Source: Eucommia ulmoides
Taxonomy: Eukaryota > Streptophyta > Magnoliopsida > Garryales > Eucommiaceae
Direction of reading: 5' to 3'
NCBI GenBank assembly: GCA_016647705.1
Contig: CM028328.1
Span: forward strand, 41,889,429-41,953,428
DNA: 64,000 nucleotides
The position numbers and the translations under genes were made by a program. Below are positions 12,594-25,739 of this stretch, piece by piece (the stretch's first letter is position 1; each line of letters starts with the position of its first letter). Below the pieces are notes generated by a model that made no database searches, was not told the DNA's origin, and worked only from the letters and a program-made list of their open reading frames with translations.

Positions 12594-13530
12594 CTAGCTA
12601 ACTTAGTTTTTATTATTTTTTTTTTCTTTTTCTTTTTATTCGGCCTAGCAGATAGTGGGCTTGTATATCGCGGGTAGCAACCCCGCTACTTTTTTGTAAA
12701 TTTGACTCCAATCTGAATATAATATCATTTTGCTCGTTCTTCTCTTGTGTCTTTATTTTATTGGATGATTGATGATGTTTGAAAAAAGAATTTTTTAATT
12801 TTATTTTCGCAAGTGGACAAGATTTGCCGAGCTGGAGTATGACCTCTGTGCCCGGCAATCTGTATACCCCTTGCCCCCCCAATCGATTAGGAGAGCCCGT
12901 GCTTAGTGGGCTATTGTGGTCGGCTTAGTAGTCCCCGGCAGTCTTTCATTACTTAGTATGTACTAGTGGATGTGATGTAGTTGGACACTTTGCCCCCCCA
13001 GACAACCAAGGTAGCTCGGCCTGTAAGAGCTGGTGAGGTCGTCTTTTTGTAGCGGTTGGTACAATATCACTTTGATTTTGCCCCCCAAACGATCTAGTCA
13101 GCCTGGTCTTTTGGGCTTGCTGATCTTCTTTCAGGGTGTGGCCTCTGATTTCATATCATCCCTAGATAATTCCCGAGACTAGAGGGCTACCTCTGTCGAG
13201 GTTGATGGCTGGAGCACAGCCCACACCCGGCCTTTGGAACGGGGTCGGCTCGGTTCCGCCTTTACAAGGATAGGGGCTTTAGGACGGCTCACCCCGGCCT
13301 CTCGGTACTCAGAGGGCTGCCCTTTCCCGCCCTAGAATCTTTGGGATCGCTTTGTCCCCAAACGATCTGCCGAGCTCGGTTCTTCCAAGCTTTGTCATTC
13401 TTCTTTAGGGTCCAATCCGTAAACGCATTATTTTGCAGAAACTAGAAATTTATTGAACCAAAAATGTTTCTCTTTTTATTGATTACAACATTTTCCATTA
13501 CAACTCTTGTGAGATCAAAGTACAACATGT
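12594..13530. repeat. Spacer of element B with degenerate TTTGCCCCCC repeats
   Basis: This lies between the antisense coding region and the integrase end. A phrase of the form TTTGCCCCCCAAACGATCT followed by an AGCTCGG-like word recurs near 12871, 12991, 13078 and 13351, so it is a decayed tandem repeat with units of about 90-120 bp and a longer last gap. 12603-12640 is T-rich. Confidence 0.6.
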
Positions 13531-13539
13531 AGGACAAGT

Positions 13540-14590
13540 TTTATGGATTTCGGTCATCGGTTTGGTAGTAGCTTTTGAGGTATTCAGCGTTCCAAAGGTG
13601 CCTGAGTAGTACCCCTTCTTCCGTTTCCAAGTTCTACGTGCCTGGCCAGGCTATGCTAACTATGCGATAAGGACCTTCCCAACTCAATGCTAGCTTCCTG
13701 GCATTTTACTCCTTAGTAGCTAAGGTGACCTTCCTTAGGATGAGGTCCCCAACATTAAAAGATCGAGGACAGACATCGGGATTATAGTACCGGGTCATCC
13801 TCTGTTGGTAGGCAGCCTGATGAATCTAAGCTCGTTCTCTCATTTCTTCAAGCAGATCGAGGTTTAGGGCCAGACCTGCGACGTTCTCGGCTAGATCGAA
13901 TGGACGGGATATATAGGAAGAGGGTTTTCTGACCTCCACGGGGATCACATCTTCCGAACTGAATGTCATCGCAAAAGGCATCTCACCGGTCGGTGTCCCG
14001 GTTATCTTGTGATAAGCCCACAGAACGGAGATAGAGGTCTTCCATCCATAACCCCTTCGATTTGTCTAATCGAGTTTTTAGATTTTGCAAGATAGTCCGG
14101 TTGGTGACTTTGACTTGCCCGTTGGCTTAGGGGTGGCCGGGGGAGGAGAATTTCGTCTTGATCCCCAGCCCGACACACAGCTCAGCGAACAGATTGTTAT
14201 CGAACTGCTTTTCATTGTCGGCGATAATAGCCCTTGGTATGCCAAATCTACTAATCAGGTGTTTCCATAAAAAGTCTCGAACCCTTTGCTTGGTGATCGT
14301 TGCAAGTGGCTCGGCTTCAACCCACTTCGTAAAGTAGTCGATGGCAACGATAAGAAATTTTCTCTGGCCGATCCCAAGAGAGAACGGGCCAAGGAGGTCA
14401 ATTTTCCACTGGATGAACGGCTACAGGTTAGACATCGGGACCAGCTCGGTTAGTGGGGTGTAAGGGTGTGCAGCAAATCGCTGGCACTTGTCACACCTTT
14501 TCACGAATTCTCCCGCGTCTTACAGTATCTTCCGCCAGTAATACCCAGTCAAGAGTAGTTTCCTAACTAGGGACCTGCCCCTTAAGTGAT
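13540..14590 (-). mobile_element. Integrase remnant of element B
   Basis: Minus-strand reading gives the zinc-binding part with a CDKC pair near 14490, then a catalytic-core phrase IDLLGPF near 14390, and a C-terminal part ending near 13550. It is the last pol domain of the element and follows RNase H as expected for gypsy elements. It is broken. Confidence 0.75.
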
Positions 14591-14678
14591 TTTCGCAAAT
14601 CCTCTCATGGACTTCCCTCATGACGTAGTCAGCCTCTTCAGGTCGGAGACACCAGGAATACAGACCGGAGAAGAATTT

Positions 14679-16950
14679 TCAGTAAAGAACCCCGTCGATG
14701 AAGGCGTACCGCGCTACCTGGTACCGTATTCTTTGAGAGTGAGCTTGATCAATGGGAAGCGTCCCATCGGTGAGGTAGCTCATTATGTGGTCCATCCAGA
14801 TCGGCTCAGAATCCAGGGCATATATCATCGGGGGCTCGTCCGAGGAGACTATGCTCAAATCGGGGAGGAATTCAACAAGGACCGTCCTCTTGAGTGTGTA
14901 TTCGACCGTCGAGGCCAGGTTAGCCAGGGCGTCGACGTACCTATTATCTTCTCGAGGTATTTGTGTGACTTTCACCTTGTCGAAGAGTTTTTTAAAGTAT
15001 TTCACCCTCTCTAGGTAGACCACCATGCTCGGGTCTTTTGCAAGGTAATCACCGCTGACCTGATTGACCACGAGTTAGGAATCATACATCACAATAAGGG
15101 TTCTCACGTTAAATTCTCGGGCTAACCGTAGCCCGGCTAACAGCGCTTCATACTCGGCCTCATTATTTATAGCTCAGAATCCAAGTCTGAGGGCGTACTT
15201 GATCTCTTCCTTATCTGGGGCCACGAGGACCACCCGGCACCCGAACCATTCTGATTGGAGGATCCGTCGGTGAAGAGCTGCGATGCGTCGAGGCCAAGGT
15301 CACTTTTCGTCCACCCCAGGCCTCCAGAAGTCTGCTCGGATTCACCTTGATTAGAAACGGGCTCCTCCTCGGGAAAGGTCAGCTAGGCTATGAAGTCAGC
15401 CAGGACCTATCCCTTGATTGCCATCCTTGGGCGATACTCAATATAAAATTGGCCCAGTTCCAAGCTATACTTCATTAACCTTCTCAAAATGTCAGAAGAG
15501 TGGAGAATCTGTCTCAACGGCTAGTCCGTCAACACCTCTATAATATGGGCTTGAAAATATTGGCGTAGCTTCCTTGAGGGGATTAACAGGGCCTAGGCCA
15601 ATTTTTTGAATTTCGTGTACCTCGTTTCGACACCGGTTAGGACATGGCTTGAGTAGTAGATCGAGCTCTAGATGCCGGCGTCCTCCCTAGCCAAGGCAGC
15701 TCTGACGGCAGTCGGGGAAGCCGCGATGTAAAGACGCAAGTCTTCGCCCTTATGTGGCATAGTAAGTAGAGGAGCTGATAACAGATATCTTTTTAGCTCT
15801 CCAAAGGCGCGGTCACACTCCTCGGTCCATTCAAATGCCTTGTTTCCCCGGAGAATTTTTAAAAATGGGAGGCATTTTTCAGACGACTTGGAGATGAACC
15901 GGTTCAGGGCGGCCAACCGACCTGTTAGCATCTGGACCTCCTTCTTATTCCGGAGAGGGGCCATGCTGAGCACCACGCTAATCTGGTCAGGGTTCACATC
16001 GATTCCATGCTAGATGACCATAAAGCCTAGGAACTTACCAGCGGACACGCCGAAAATACACTTGTTTGGATTCAACTTCATGCGGTGAGCTCAGAGCTTA
16101 TCGAAACAGCCCTGGAGGTGGTCGAGGTGATTCTCAGCCCAGCTTCTTTTTATGAGCATATCGTCGATGTACACCTCCATCGTGTTCCCGATTTCTTCCT
16201 TAAACATTTTGTTGACAAGTCTTTGGTAGGTCGCTCCTACATTGCGGAGGCCAAACGGCATGACTTTGTAGTAGTAAGTGCCTCTCTTGGTGATGAATGA
16301 GGTCTTGCTTTTGTCTGGGAGATACATGAAAATCTGATTGTAGTCGGCGTAAGCATCAAGGAAATTGAGTCGCTCGTGCCCCATTATAGCATCGATTACG
16401 ATGTCGATCCTCGGCAGTGGAAAGAAGTCTTTCGGGTAGGCCTTGTTTAGATCTTTAAAGTCAACACAAAATTACCATTTGTTGTCGGCCTTTGGGGCTA
16501 GTACGAAGTTTGCAAGCCAGTCAGGGAACTTGACTTCTTTCACGAAGTCTGACCTGACGAGTTTATCCATCTCCTCTTCTATTATCTTCTGACGGTCTGG
16601 GTGGAACTTCCTCCTCTTTTGGCGAACAGGCAGATGGTGAACATTGGCGTGTAGCCGATGTATGGAAACATTTGGATCGATACCAGGAAATTCTTTATGC
16701 GACTAGGCCAAAACATCGTGGTTTCTTACTAACAGCTCGGTCAGGCCGGATCGTTCTTTTGGGCTTAGCCGAGCCACGATCCTCACCGTTCTCTCCGCAA
16801 TAATAGGGTGAATGGGGACGTCAACCAGATCTTCGTGCAGCCGCAGGATGGGCTCGTCGTCATGCGGATCGTCAATCGGAACGGGCTCAATCCCATCAGT
16901 AAGAAGCACGAGCTCACTGTCCACCCTACGTAGGGTACACAGCTCGGGCC
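14679..16950 (-). mobile_element. Reverse transcriptase and RNase H remnant of element B
   Basis: 16091-16384 (minus) carries the RT palm with the MPFGLRNVGATYQRL block and the YIDD catalytic motif. 15668-15997 matches the RT thumb and connection. 14990-15200 carries RNase H-like sequence with the EAEYEALLAGL block. Domain order and phrasing are typical of Tat-lineage pol. It is broken in several places. Confidence 0.85.
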
Positions 16951-17199
16951 TCAACTATAATTGCTATTTTTCTCCAAGGCCCTTCTTGCACAGGACCGGG
17001 TGGTTTCTTGGTTCCTTTGTACTTCTCCAACCCCAGAATTCGTGGGGAATTTTATTTTCTGGTGATAAGGAGAGCATACGGCCTTCAAGGCGGCCACAAT
17101 GGGCCGACCCATGATCACGTTGTATAGCGATGGCCTATCAACGATAAAGAATTTGGACCATACGGTGGCGACGTCAGGGCTGAAGCCAACGATAACGAG

Positions 17200-17565
17200 C
17201 AGAAAGACCCAGCCGACCGAACTGACCACGTCGCCACCAAACCCGATGATAGGGGATTTGACGGGCTACACGGAGCTTGGTTCTACACCTATTTTATCTA
17301 AGGCTCCCTTGAAGATAATGTCCACCGAGCTACCTCTATCAACGAGTATCCTCGCTATTTTGAAATGATTGATTAAGGTTGCAATGACCAGGGGGTCATC
17401 ATGCGAAACGTGCACCCCCCTCAGGTCGGCCTCACTGAAGAAGATCACATTATGGGAGGCCGTATCTATCATGTTAACCTCATAGACGCCCTGTTCCATT
17501 TTTCTCTTACTCTTTCCTTCGTACCTCTTCCAAGAAGAAGACGTTTCCCCTCTGAAACCCAAGCT
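17200..17565 (-). mobile_element. Protease remnant of element B
   Basis: Minus-strand 17266-17562 carries the phrase RILVDRGSSVDIIF, the aspartic-protease block of Tat elements, preceded by a segment resembling the usual FSEADLRGVHVSHDDPLV lead-in. It is a fossil part of pol. Confidence 0.75.
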
Positions 17566-17689
17566 GCCATAGATGACGTTGATTTTTCCATTGACTCTCA
17601 GATCAGAGTCATCCCCAGCTCGTTCACCATGGGGCTAAGCCCGGTTATCACTCTGCTTTCTACACTATCCCCGGCGTCCGTCACGACGA

Positions 17690-19400
17690 TCATTCAAGCC
17701 AAACCGATCTCCGTCAGTTCGTCAGGTCGGCGGACATAATTTCTGAGATAGCCTCTGCGGATGAGGGTTTCAATTTCTTCCTTCAGCTTAAAACATTTGT
17801 CGGTGGCATAATCGTTGTTCATGTGGAAGTCGCAATACTTATCAATCGACTTTCCTAGGGGCTTCCCCCTATAGGGAGGCGCAAGTGAGAAAATACCTTT
17901 TCTGGCGTTCTCAGTGAAGATGGTTGCGACAGAGTAGATCAGGGAAGTATAAATAACCTGGCAGGGACCCGAAGGCGGCCTCCTATCGTTGGGCAATGGC
18001 CCTAACCTTTCCTCCGCCTGGAGTCTTCGAGAAGCTTGAGATCTGCTCGTACCCTCGTCGACTCGAGACTTCTTTCTGAGAAGATCTTCCTTCTCTTTCG
18101 TAATCTTGTCGACGAGGTCGGCCTTGTAAAAATTGGCACCGAGGTCAAGTGACTCACGGAGGCTCACAGCCGGCCTGGAATTCAGGTCATACAGGTGCCG
18201 CCGGTGCCTTAATCCGCCAATGAAGGCGTTGAGTGCTACCTCATAAGATACTCTCTCACACGCGAGGGACTCCATCCAAAATCGGAGCACGTAATCGGCC
18301 AAGTTCTCATTTTTCTCCCGCCTGACGTCGAGGAGGTGAGAGGCGGTCTTTGGCCTACATTGTGACCAACTGAACCTCTTCATGAACTACTGCTCGAGCT
18401 GGAGAAATATAGAGATCGAGGCCGATAGGAGGTCGTTGAACCATGACCTGGCAAGACCGGTTAGTCACCAAATGGTGTTGGTGGCAGCGTGTACATCCAT
18501 GTGGGAAACATACATGGAGAGATGGTCTAGCGGGTCAGTTGTCCCATCGTATTGATGCCGGAAGGTTGGGAAATTGGTACAGAACTGCCTCTTCCGTGAT
18601 TTTCGTAGTGAAAGGAGATCGGATTCTAGTATGAAACCCAGGGGCTCTCCCGATATTGTGCATTAGGCTGAGGGTGGCCTCCATTTTTGCCAAGCGTCGT
18701 TCCATCATGGTCGTCACCCTTTCTGGGGCGACAATATGACTGGTAGCAGGTTTGGGTTCCCTCCTACGAGCTTGTGGCGGGGAGTGGAAATCCACCTCCT
18801 AGACTTGATGAGATCGGTGCTCAGAACACTCACGGCGGCTGTACTCTTGAGCCGGTGGCACCCAGGTTGGTCCTCGAACTGTCGCCCCCGAGCTGATCTC
18901 GAAATTGATACTGAGGCCATTGGGGGGTCAAGATCCATTTCCCTTAGTGCTCGATTAACGGCCTGAGGCCGAGCCCGATCCATCTATCCATGAGAGACTA
19001 GCGCTTGATCATCGGACTCCTATGGATGGGCCCCCTCCTCCGCAACATGGAGATCTGGCCCTCCTTCAATCGAGGCCGGAGGAATGCAGGAGAGGAGAAT
19101 GTCGAAATACTCCTGGAACTTGCCGAGCTGGCGTTCCACATTGTCGAGCCTGGCGACATTGATGGCCCCGGACGCCTAGCCCGGGCAGAGTCCTTCAATA
19201 CTGATATTTCGCCTTTCAGCGTCCGTGTCTTCTTCGTTAACCGTTCGGCTGGCTATGGCCCTGGTTTCCGGCCTTAGTACTCGTGACATATCCTTTTCGG
19301 GTTGTCTATTCACCGGGTGGCTTATGTTTTCTGATCGATGAGAGTGACCAAACCTTGTGTTCATCAAACCTTAGCGGAGTAAGTAGCTGATGGTTTGGAG
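17690..19400 (-). mobile_element. gag remnant of element B
   Basis: Minus-strand 17694-18383 matches Tat-type gag: a capsid-like helical region followed by a KYCDFH...CFKLKEEIETLIRRGYL segment. The upstream part (18400-19400) is more decayed. It lies next to the primer-binding site, as expected. Confidence 0.8.
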
Positions 19401-19418
19401 AAGGCTTTTAGTAGCACT

Positions 19419-19438
19419 TCCCACAGACGGTGCCAAAC
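19419..19438 (-). other. Primer-binding site of element B
   Basis: On the minus strand AGTTTGGCACCGTCTGTGGG follows the LTR end. It is one base from the TTTGGCGCCGTCTGTGGG phrase common at this place in Tat/Ogre-type elements. Confidence 0.7.
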
Positions 19439-20142
19439 TGTTGGTGTCAGAAGTTGGTCTAACCAATAGTATGGTCCGAACACTCTCGGATCAGGGGTAA
19501 CAAGGGCATAAAAGGCTGAACTCCCTCACGTGCTGCAATCGGGTTGGACGGGTTCGGTCTGGCCTGAGTTTGAGCCCAGGGCTTGTCTTCCTTCCGTACT
19601 TTTGGCCGTTGTCCAGGCCAAGCTCCTATTCGTCACCTGCACAAAGGACGGCCGGGTTTTTCCCAGCGTGAGAGTAAGAATCCGGGGTAGAAATATAGGT
19701 TGGAGAGTTACTGTTACCTCGACCTATCTGATCGATCTGAGGCCAAGTTTCTCTCTCTAGAATGGTTTTCTCGTCCCTCAAAAGTGTTGAGGAAACCTCC
19801 TATTTATAGGCGAAAACGTGATTAGTGTAAGCAAGATTAAGCCTTAAGCTCGGATTACCAGTAAGCAGTCAAGCGCGTGGGCGGCACGACAAATTAGAGT
19901 TATGGGCCTGAGCCTGGGAGCCCATCATTGTTGACGACGGGGACATGGGTCCGGCCTGCTAAGGAGGCGGGCCAGACCGGTCCAAACGCGCAGAGGTCGG
20001 TCTGGGTACTCCTACCCTCCTTGACTGTCGACCTCAACACATCCCGGACTATCTATACACTAGGCTGATGTGAGGTAGTTGATGACGTGACAGATCTGTC
20101 CAGAGAGGCTAACACGTGGAGGGGCCGATTTTACCCACAACA
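19439..20142 (-). repeat. 5' LTR of element B, 704 bp
   Basis: TGTTGGTGTC at the left and CCCACAACA at the right are the inverted TG/CA ends. A TATA box (CTATAAATAGG on the minus strand) lies near 19797-19809. The inner end abuts the primer-binding site. Confidence 0.85.
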
Positions 20143-20829
20143 GTTACTTATCCTAATTGTGTAGTGTAAATAGTATTACTTATAATAAAAACAAATACAT
20201 ATTATTATATACATGATTGTTATTTTAACGGAACAGCATCGAGAGTGTTGTTGTAAAGGAGAGGAAATAAGTGTTATATTAATTGTTCAAATTTAATTAT
20301 TTATTTTAATTCATTTCCGAATTCCACCACCAGTTACAGACGAACTTCTAACTGTAAGTTTTTTTTGTGTAAGAAATTGAACTGTTTGCAAAGCCACACG
20401 TGTAGAAAAAAAATTACTTAATTTTATTAATATCTTATATAATGTGAGTTTTGGTTGTGAAGTCATATAGTTTAGTTTTTATTATAATAATAATTATAAT
20501 ATTAGTGAATTAGTAAGAATAATTAAATTATTAATAGTGGATAATGAGAAATCATGACTTGTTAGTTTTGAATAGTATATATACTCTACGTATTTTCTCA
20601 TTTATTAAGCGTGAAGAGTTTTAGAGTTCTTAACATTTTTTTTTCTATATAGTTGTGAGTTGTTTTATATTTTGAGTATTTCTCGTATAGTTTTCTTGTT
20701 CCAACAAAATGATATAAGAGTGATTAAACTTGTGATGAGATTGAGTGAGAGAGACATCAAATAACAATTTGTTTTCATTTGAAGTTCTCCGATTCATCAA
20801 AGATAACTATGATGTATTCGCATGAACAT
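20143..20829 (+). mobile_element. Copia LTR end, primer site and start of leader (element E remnant)
   Basis: CCAACA at 20701-20706 is followed by TGATATAAGAGT, 9 of 12 matches to the TGGTATCAGAGC primer site. The upstream 500 bp is AT-rich and LTR-like, with no gene. The right end is cut by element D at 20830 and the left edge meets element B at 20143, so both may have landed in an older copia element. Its LTR start is not seen, and it is a broken fragment. Confidence 0.45.
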
Positions 20830-21587
20830 TGTTGCTGCAGAAAGTGAAAAGAACGAGTTACTAAATTTTCTTGGGTTGAGTCGCGAACTAGGTCACTTTC
20901 TTTAAGATGTTTTATGACTCTGCCTAAGATTGTGAAAGTATAATAATAGTCTCATCGTCCCCAAGATAAAACAGCCAAGAATTCTCATCTATCTAGGACC
21001 TCCTCTACACGTAAGAAAACTTGAAAACCAAACTCCCTAACACACTGCTCAGAAAGTAATAATATTTTTTTTAAGAAAAACAAAGATAGCTCGATTTTTT
21101 GGTGTGTTAAAAAAAGAGGCAAGCCTTGGTGTTTATAGGCCAAATCAACTCAAAGAAACGTGGGATACAGGTGAGAAAATTGTGGAGAGATTCGAGGGAA
21201 ACGTTGATAGAAAGTTGGAGATCGGGTAATCCCAACATATTAGATTACCAGGTCAAAACAAATTTAAATAATAAAAATAATATTTTATTAAATAAATTTT
21301 ATCCAAAAAAAAAGTGACACCTCACCTCACACTCACGCTTGGCTTAGCTGTCGCAGTAAAACAGACAGCAGTGGCAGCACATGCGTGTATGTGGTAAACC
21401 AACAGGGATGTGTCTCATTTGCCCTCCACAAAATGTGGGTATCCCTTAGGGCACACCCCATTGATCCAACACATCCCCTTATAAGCTCCTCTAGACCCTT
21501 ATTCCCAAGTAATGTGGGACAAAGGCAATAAAGGAACAACTAGTGGCACTTGGTTTTTACAAGTTAAAAAATTCACATTATCCAATA
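20830..21587 (-). repeat. 3' LTR of copia element D
   Basis: Begins TGTTGCTGCAG and ends ATCCAATA. It matches 25050-25739 and 24543-25035 along its length. The polypurine tract follows at about 21588-21600. Confidence 0.75.
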
Positions 21588-22299
21588 ATTCCCCACTTGA
21601 ATTTTTAAAACAATTTTTTATCGAGCAGTATAATACAATATAAGATTGTGCATAAATAAAGGTGTCTATCAATTTGAACTCTTACATAGTAAAGATGATT
21701 TAAATTATACTAGAGTAACTCGTAGTTTTGAACTCTATCTCTAACAACATCACACACACAACCCTATCTGGGTGTAGTCCAAAAGCCCGTGCTTTACAGC
21801 CATGCACGTGTATCCCGGTGTTGTGAATGCTCTAGGGAATTTGCCCAAAATTCTATAAGAAGTGGCCACACTTCCACATTCACATTGGTGAGTCTATCAA
21901 GAATACTCTTGTAGCTAGGTACTCCACTCCAAATAAAGTATAGATCTCATTAAGAGTTAAGAAATAACTCAACCTTCTATTGCTTCAGGATGCCATGCTT
22001 CATTCAATATATATATATAATAGAATTCAAAATTATTATAATAGTATGATTCTCCTCATATCACTTCATAAGTTGTTATTACCCTTTGAACCTATTTCTT
22101 GGGATCTCTAGTCTATAGGTTGGGTTTCCCTAACAAGTGACTCGTCAATCTATGGGCTTGAGTCCTATTCCTTTTGAGGTTTTGTAAATCTTCTCTTAAG
22201 CTAATCTTTTCATCAAAGAATTAGTCATTTTATCATCAGAACATATATGATCCACTATTACTGCTCCAATCAAGATATACTCTATAATAGTACTGTGTT

Positions 22300-24037
22300 T
22301 GTGGCGTATTTGTCGCTTTTTTCGTTATAATAACGGTTCTGAATTTTTGTAGTAGTTGCAGTACTATTGCAATGTATCAAGACAACTGGAATCGGTCTCT
22401 TCCATAAGGGGCATCGGAAAGCAGATTTCTTAATCACCTTGCTTCTTCACTAGCCGACGCTAGTGCAATCATCTCAGACTCCATAGTAGATTGAGCCAAA
22501 ATAATATGTTTCTTAGATTTTCAAGAAAAAGCTCCACCAGCTATGCTAAATATGTAGCCGCTAGTTACCTTGGAGTCATCTGAAAGGGTGTTCCAATTAG
22601 CATCGCTATATCCTTCTAGGACAACGGAAAACTTCTGATAATGTAATCTAAGGTTCATAGCCCTCTTTAGGTACCTCATGACCCTTTCAATAGCATGTCA
22701 ATACTCAATACTAGGTCTACTTGTAAACCTGCATAGTAACCTCACAGCATAAGCTATATCGGGCCTAATGCAATCAGCAACATATCGTGACTGCTCACAT
22801 ACTCAGATCGTCTAACATCGTCACCAGTGTTATTGAACAACTTCACACTAAGATCATAAGAAGTACATGTTGGTTTACAGTCAAAGTAATTGTATTTCTT
22901 TAGAATCTTCTCTATGTAATGAGATTGATCCAAAGAAATTCTCTTTTCAGACCTAGTTATTTTGTGCTGGTTTATAGTCAAAGTAATTATATTTCTTTAG
23001 AATCTTCTCTGTGTAACGAAATTGATCAAAAGAAATTCTCTTTTCAGACCTAGTTATTTTAATACCAAGTATCACATTTGCTTTACCAAGATTTTTCATG
23101 TCAAAATTAGCACACAGCATAGATTTCACATTGTTCACGACATGAATATTAGAACCAAAAATCAACAAGTCATCCACATAAAGACATATAATAGTGTAAA
23201 CATCATTTTCAGATTTATAATAGATGCATTTTTCACTTTCATTCACATTAAAATCATGTGAGATAACATGATTATCAAATTTCTCATGCCATTACTTAGA
23301 TGCTTGTTTCAAACCGTAAAGTGATTTATCTAATTTGCATACTTTGTTTTCTTGACCGAGAATTACAAATCCTTCATATTGGTCCATATAGGTCTCTTCT
23401 TCTAATTCACCATTCAAAAAAATAGTTTTAACAATCATTTGGTGCACAATAAGATCATGAATAGTAGCAAGTGATAAAAGCACACAAATAGATGTAATCC
23501 TAGAGACAGGTGAAAATATGTCAAAGAAATCTACATTTTCTCTTTGTCTAAACCCTTTAGCTACAAGACGAGCCTTATATTTATCAACAGTTCCATCGGG
23601 TTTCAGTTTCTTCTTGAATATCCATTACATCCTATTGTTTTACAACTAGGAGATAAATCTACTAAGTGTCAAGTCCTATTTGATTCAAGAGATTCCATTT
23701 CATCATCGAAAGCCTCTTGCCACAAATTGGCATCTACAGAAGACATTGCCTCTTGGAGAGTGTGTGGATCTTCCTCTAAGGTATATGTATAGAAATCAGA
23801 ACCATAACCCTTAGCAATACGATCCCGTTTACTTTTCTTAAGTTCAAACTCTAATTCCTTATCAAACTCATTAATTCTAATGACAGACACATTACTAGAT
23901 GTCGAGCCCCCACTATTCTTTAATTTAAAAGAAAATATACATTCATAAAAATTAGCATCATTAGATTCAATAATAACATAATCATACAAGTCGTAAAATT
24001 TATATACTTTGTTATTCACAGCATTACCAATAAACAC
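22300..24037 (-). mobile_element. RT and RNase H remnants of copia element D
   Basis: Minus-strand reading gives the lead-in to RT (LEEDPHTLQEAMSS block near 23740), RT palm with YVDDLLIFG near 23170, and RNase H near 22450-22560. A segment of about 105 bp at 22870-22970 is repeated in tandem at 22971-23070. It is broken. Confidence 0.8.
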
Positions 24038-24149
24038 ACATTCATATGCTCTACTTGCAAGTTTTCTTCTTTAGGATTAGCAATAATTTCATGAGCAATT
24101 TTCTGAAATACATAAGACTGAGCTTCTATAGATTGGTCGTTAGTCATTT

Positions 24150-24519
24150 GGTATTTCAAATAACGACTAACAACATACTTCTTTGTTCTAGCCTCCTCAG
24201 TGTTGTATTTCTTCTGAAGAGTATCCTAGATTTCCTTTGCAGTTTTGTTAGAACTATAATAATCATACAAATCATCAAACAAACCATTAAGAATAAAGTT
24301 CTTACAAAGAAAATCATTTTCAACCCAAGACTTATCTTCTTGAATCTGAGCATCAGTTGGTTCTTTAGGTAACACAGGTTTTTCAGAAATACAGACATAT
24401 ACAATTTTTTTCATGGTTAGGAAAAATAACATCTTTTGGCTCCATCTTTTAAAATTAAACCCTTCGAAACGAAAGGGCTTGTTCTGATCAACAGTAGCAA
24501 AATCGTGTTCAATAGACAT
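24150..24519 (-). mobile_element. gag remnant of copia element D
   Basis: The minus-strand frame from 24519 starts MSIEHDFATVDQNKPFRFEG and continues with a WSQKM block, typical of the N-terminus of copia gag. It lies next to the partial LTR copy at 24543. Confidence 0.75.
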
Positions 24520-24542
24520 GGCAAAAGAAAAAGTCTTAAAAT

Positions 24543-25739
24543 TGTTGCTACCGAAAGTAAAGGAACGAAGTTACCAAATTTTTTTGGATTGAGCCGTGGA
24601 CTAGGTCACTCTCTTTAAGACGTTTCGCGGCTCTGTCCAGGGTTGTGCATACAAAATAACAATTTTATCGTCTAGGATAAAACAACCAAAAATTCCCCTC
24701 TATCTAGGACCTCCTCTGCACGAAAGAATACCTAAAAATCAAATACCCTAATACACTGCTGGAAAAGCAAAAATATTTATAGGCCAAATCAAATCAGAGA
24801 AATATGGGATATAGGTGAAAAAATCGTAGAGAGATTTGAGGGAAACATAGAGAAAAAGTTGGAGATCTGCTAATCCCAATAGATTAGATTACTAGGTCAA
24901 AACAGATTTAAATAATAAAAAAATAATATTTTATTAAATCCTAACAAAAAAGAAGCGCCACCTCACCTCATACTTGGCTCGGCCGACTGGATGGAAGGTG
25001 GCATACGCAGTTGTTGTAAACCAACATGGATATGAAAACGTCTTAAAATTGTTGTTGCAGAAAGTAAAGGAACGAAGTTACCAAATTTTCTTGGATTGAG
25101 TTGCGGACTAGGTTATTCTCTTTAAGACGTTTCGCGGCTCTGTCCAAGGTTGTGCATACAAAATAACAGTCTCGTCGTCTAAGATAAAACAACCCAAAAT
25201 TCTCCTCTGTCTAGGACCTCCTCTGCACGGAAGAAGACCTGAAAACCAAATACCATAATACACTGCTGGAAAAGCAAAAAGATTTATAGGCCAAATCAAA
25301 TCAGAGAAATGTGGGATACAGGTGAAAAAATCGTGGAGAGATTTAAGGGAAACATAGACGTAGAGAGATTTAAGGGAAACATAGAGAGAAAGTTGGAGAC
25401 CTGCTAATCCCAATAGATTAGATTACTAGGTCAAAACAGATTTAAATAATTAAAAAATAATATTTTATTAAATCCTAACAAAAAAAAAAGCGCCACCTCA
25501 CCTCACACTCGGCCGGCTGGATGGACGGTGGCACATACAGTTGTTGTAAACCAACATGGATATATCTCCTCTCCCCTCCACAAAATGTGGGTATCCCTTG
25601 GGGTACACCCCAAGAATTCAACCCACCCTCTTATAAGCTTTTCTAGACTTTTATTTCCAAGCAATGTGGGACAAAGACAATAGAAGAAAAACTAGTGGCA
25701 TTTGATTTGTACAAGTTAAAAAATTCACATGCTCCAACA
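24543..25739 (-). repeat. Tandem LTR copies (one partial, one complete) at the 5' side of element D
   Basis: 24543 to about 25035 and 25050-25739 are direct repeats sharing the start phrase and the AAAACGTCTTAAAATTG lead-in. Within the second copy a 32-bp segment near 25330-25390 is itself doubled. Confidence 0.75.

Larger units (their letters stand above)
7809..20142 (-). mobile_element. Tat-type Ty3/gypsy retrotransposon fossil (element B), interrupted by element A
   Basis: The right LTR is 19439-20142 and its matching left LTR fragment is 7809-8073. Element A starts exactly at the left edge of that fragment, so the rest of the left LTR must lie beyond the window start. On the minus strand the order is LTR, primer site, gag, protease, RT, RNase H, integrase, then a long 3' region with antisense coding. 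This layout, the large size and the antisense gene fit the Tat lineage (Grande/Retand-like). By eye the LTR copies differ at roughly 18% of sites, so B is much older than A. It is broken in many places. Confidence 0.85.
20830..25739 (-). mobile_element. Ty1/copia retrotransposon fossil (element D)
   Basis: LTR copies lie at 20830-21587 and 25050-25739, with a further partial copy at 24543 to about 25035. On the minus strand LTR starts read TGTTGGAGC or close to it, and a polypurine tract (AAGTGGGGAAT) lies just inside 21588. Minus-strand gag is at about 24150-24519, and late integrase/RT/RNase H remnants at about 22300-24037. It is short for a copia element and broken. No matching target duplication was found at the outer ends. 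Confidence 0.8.
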
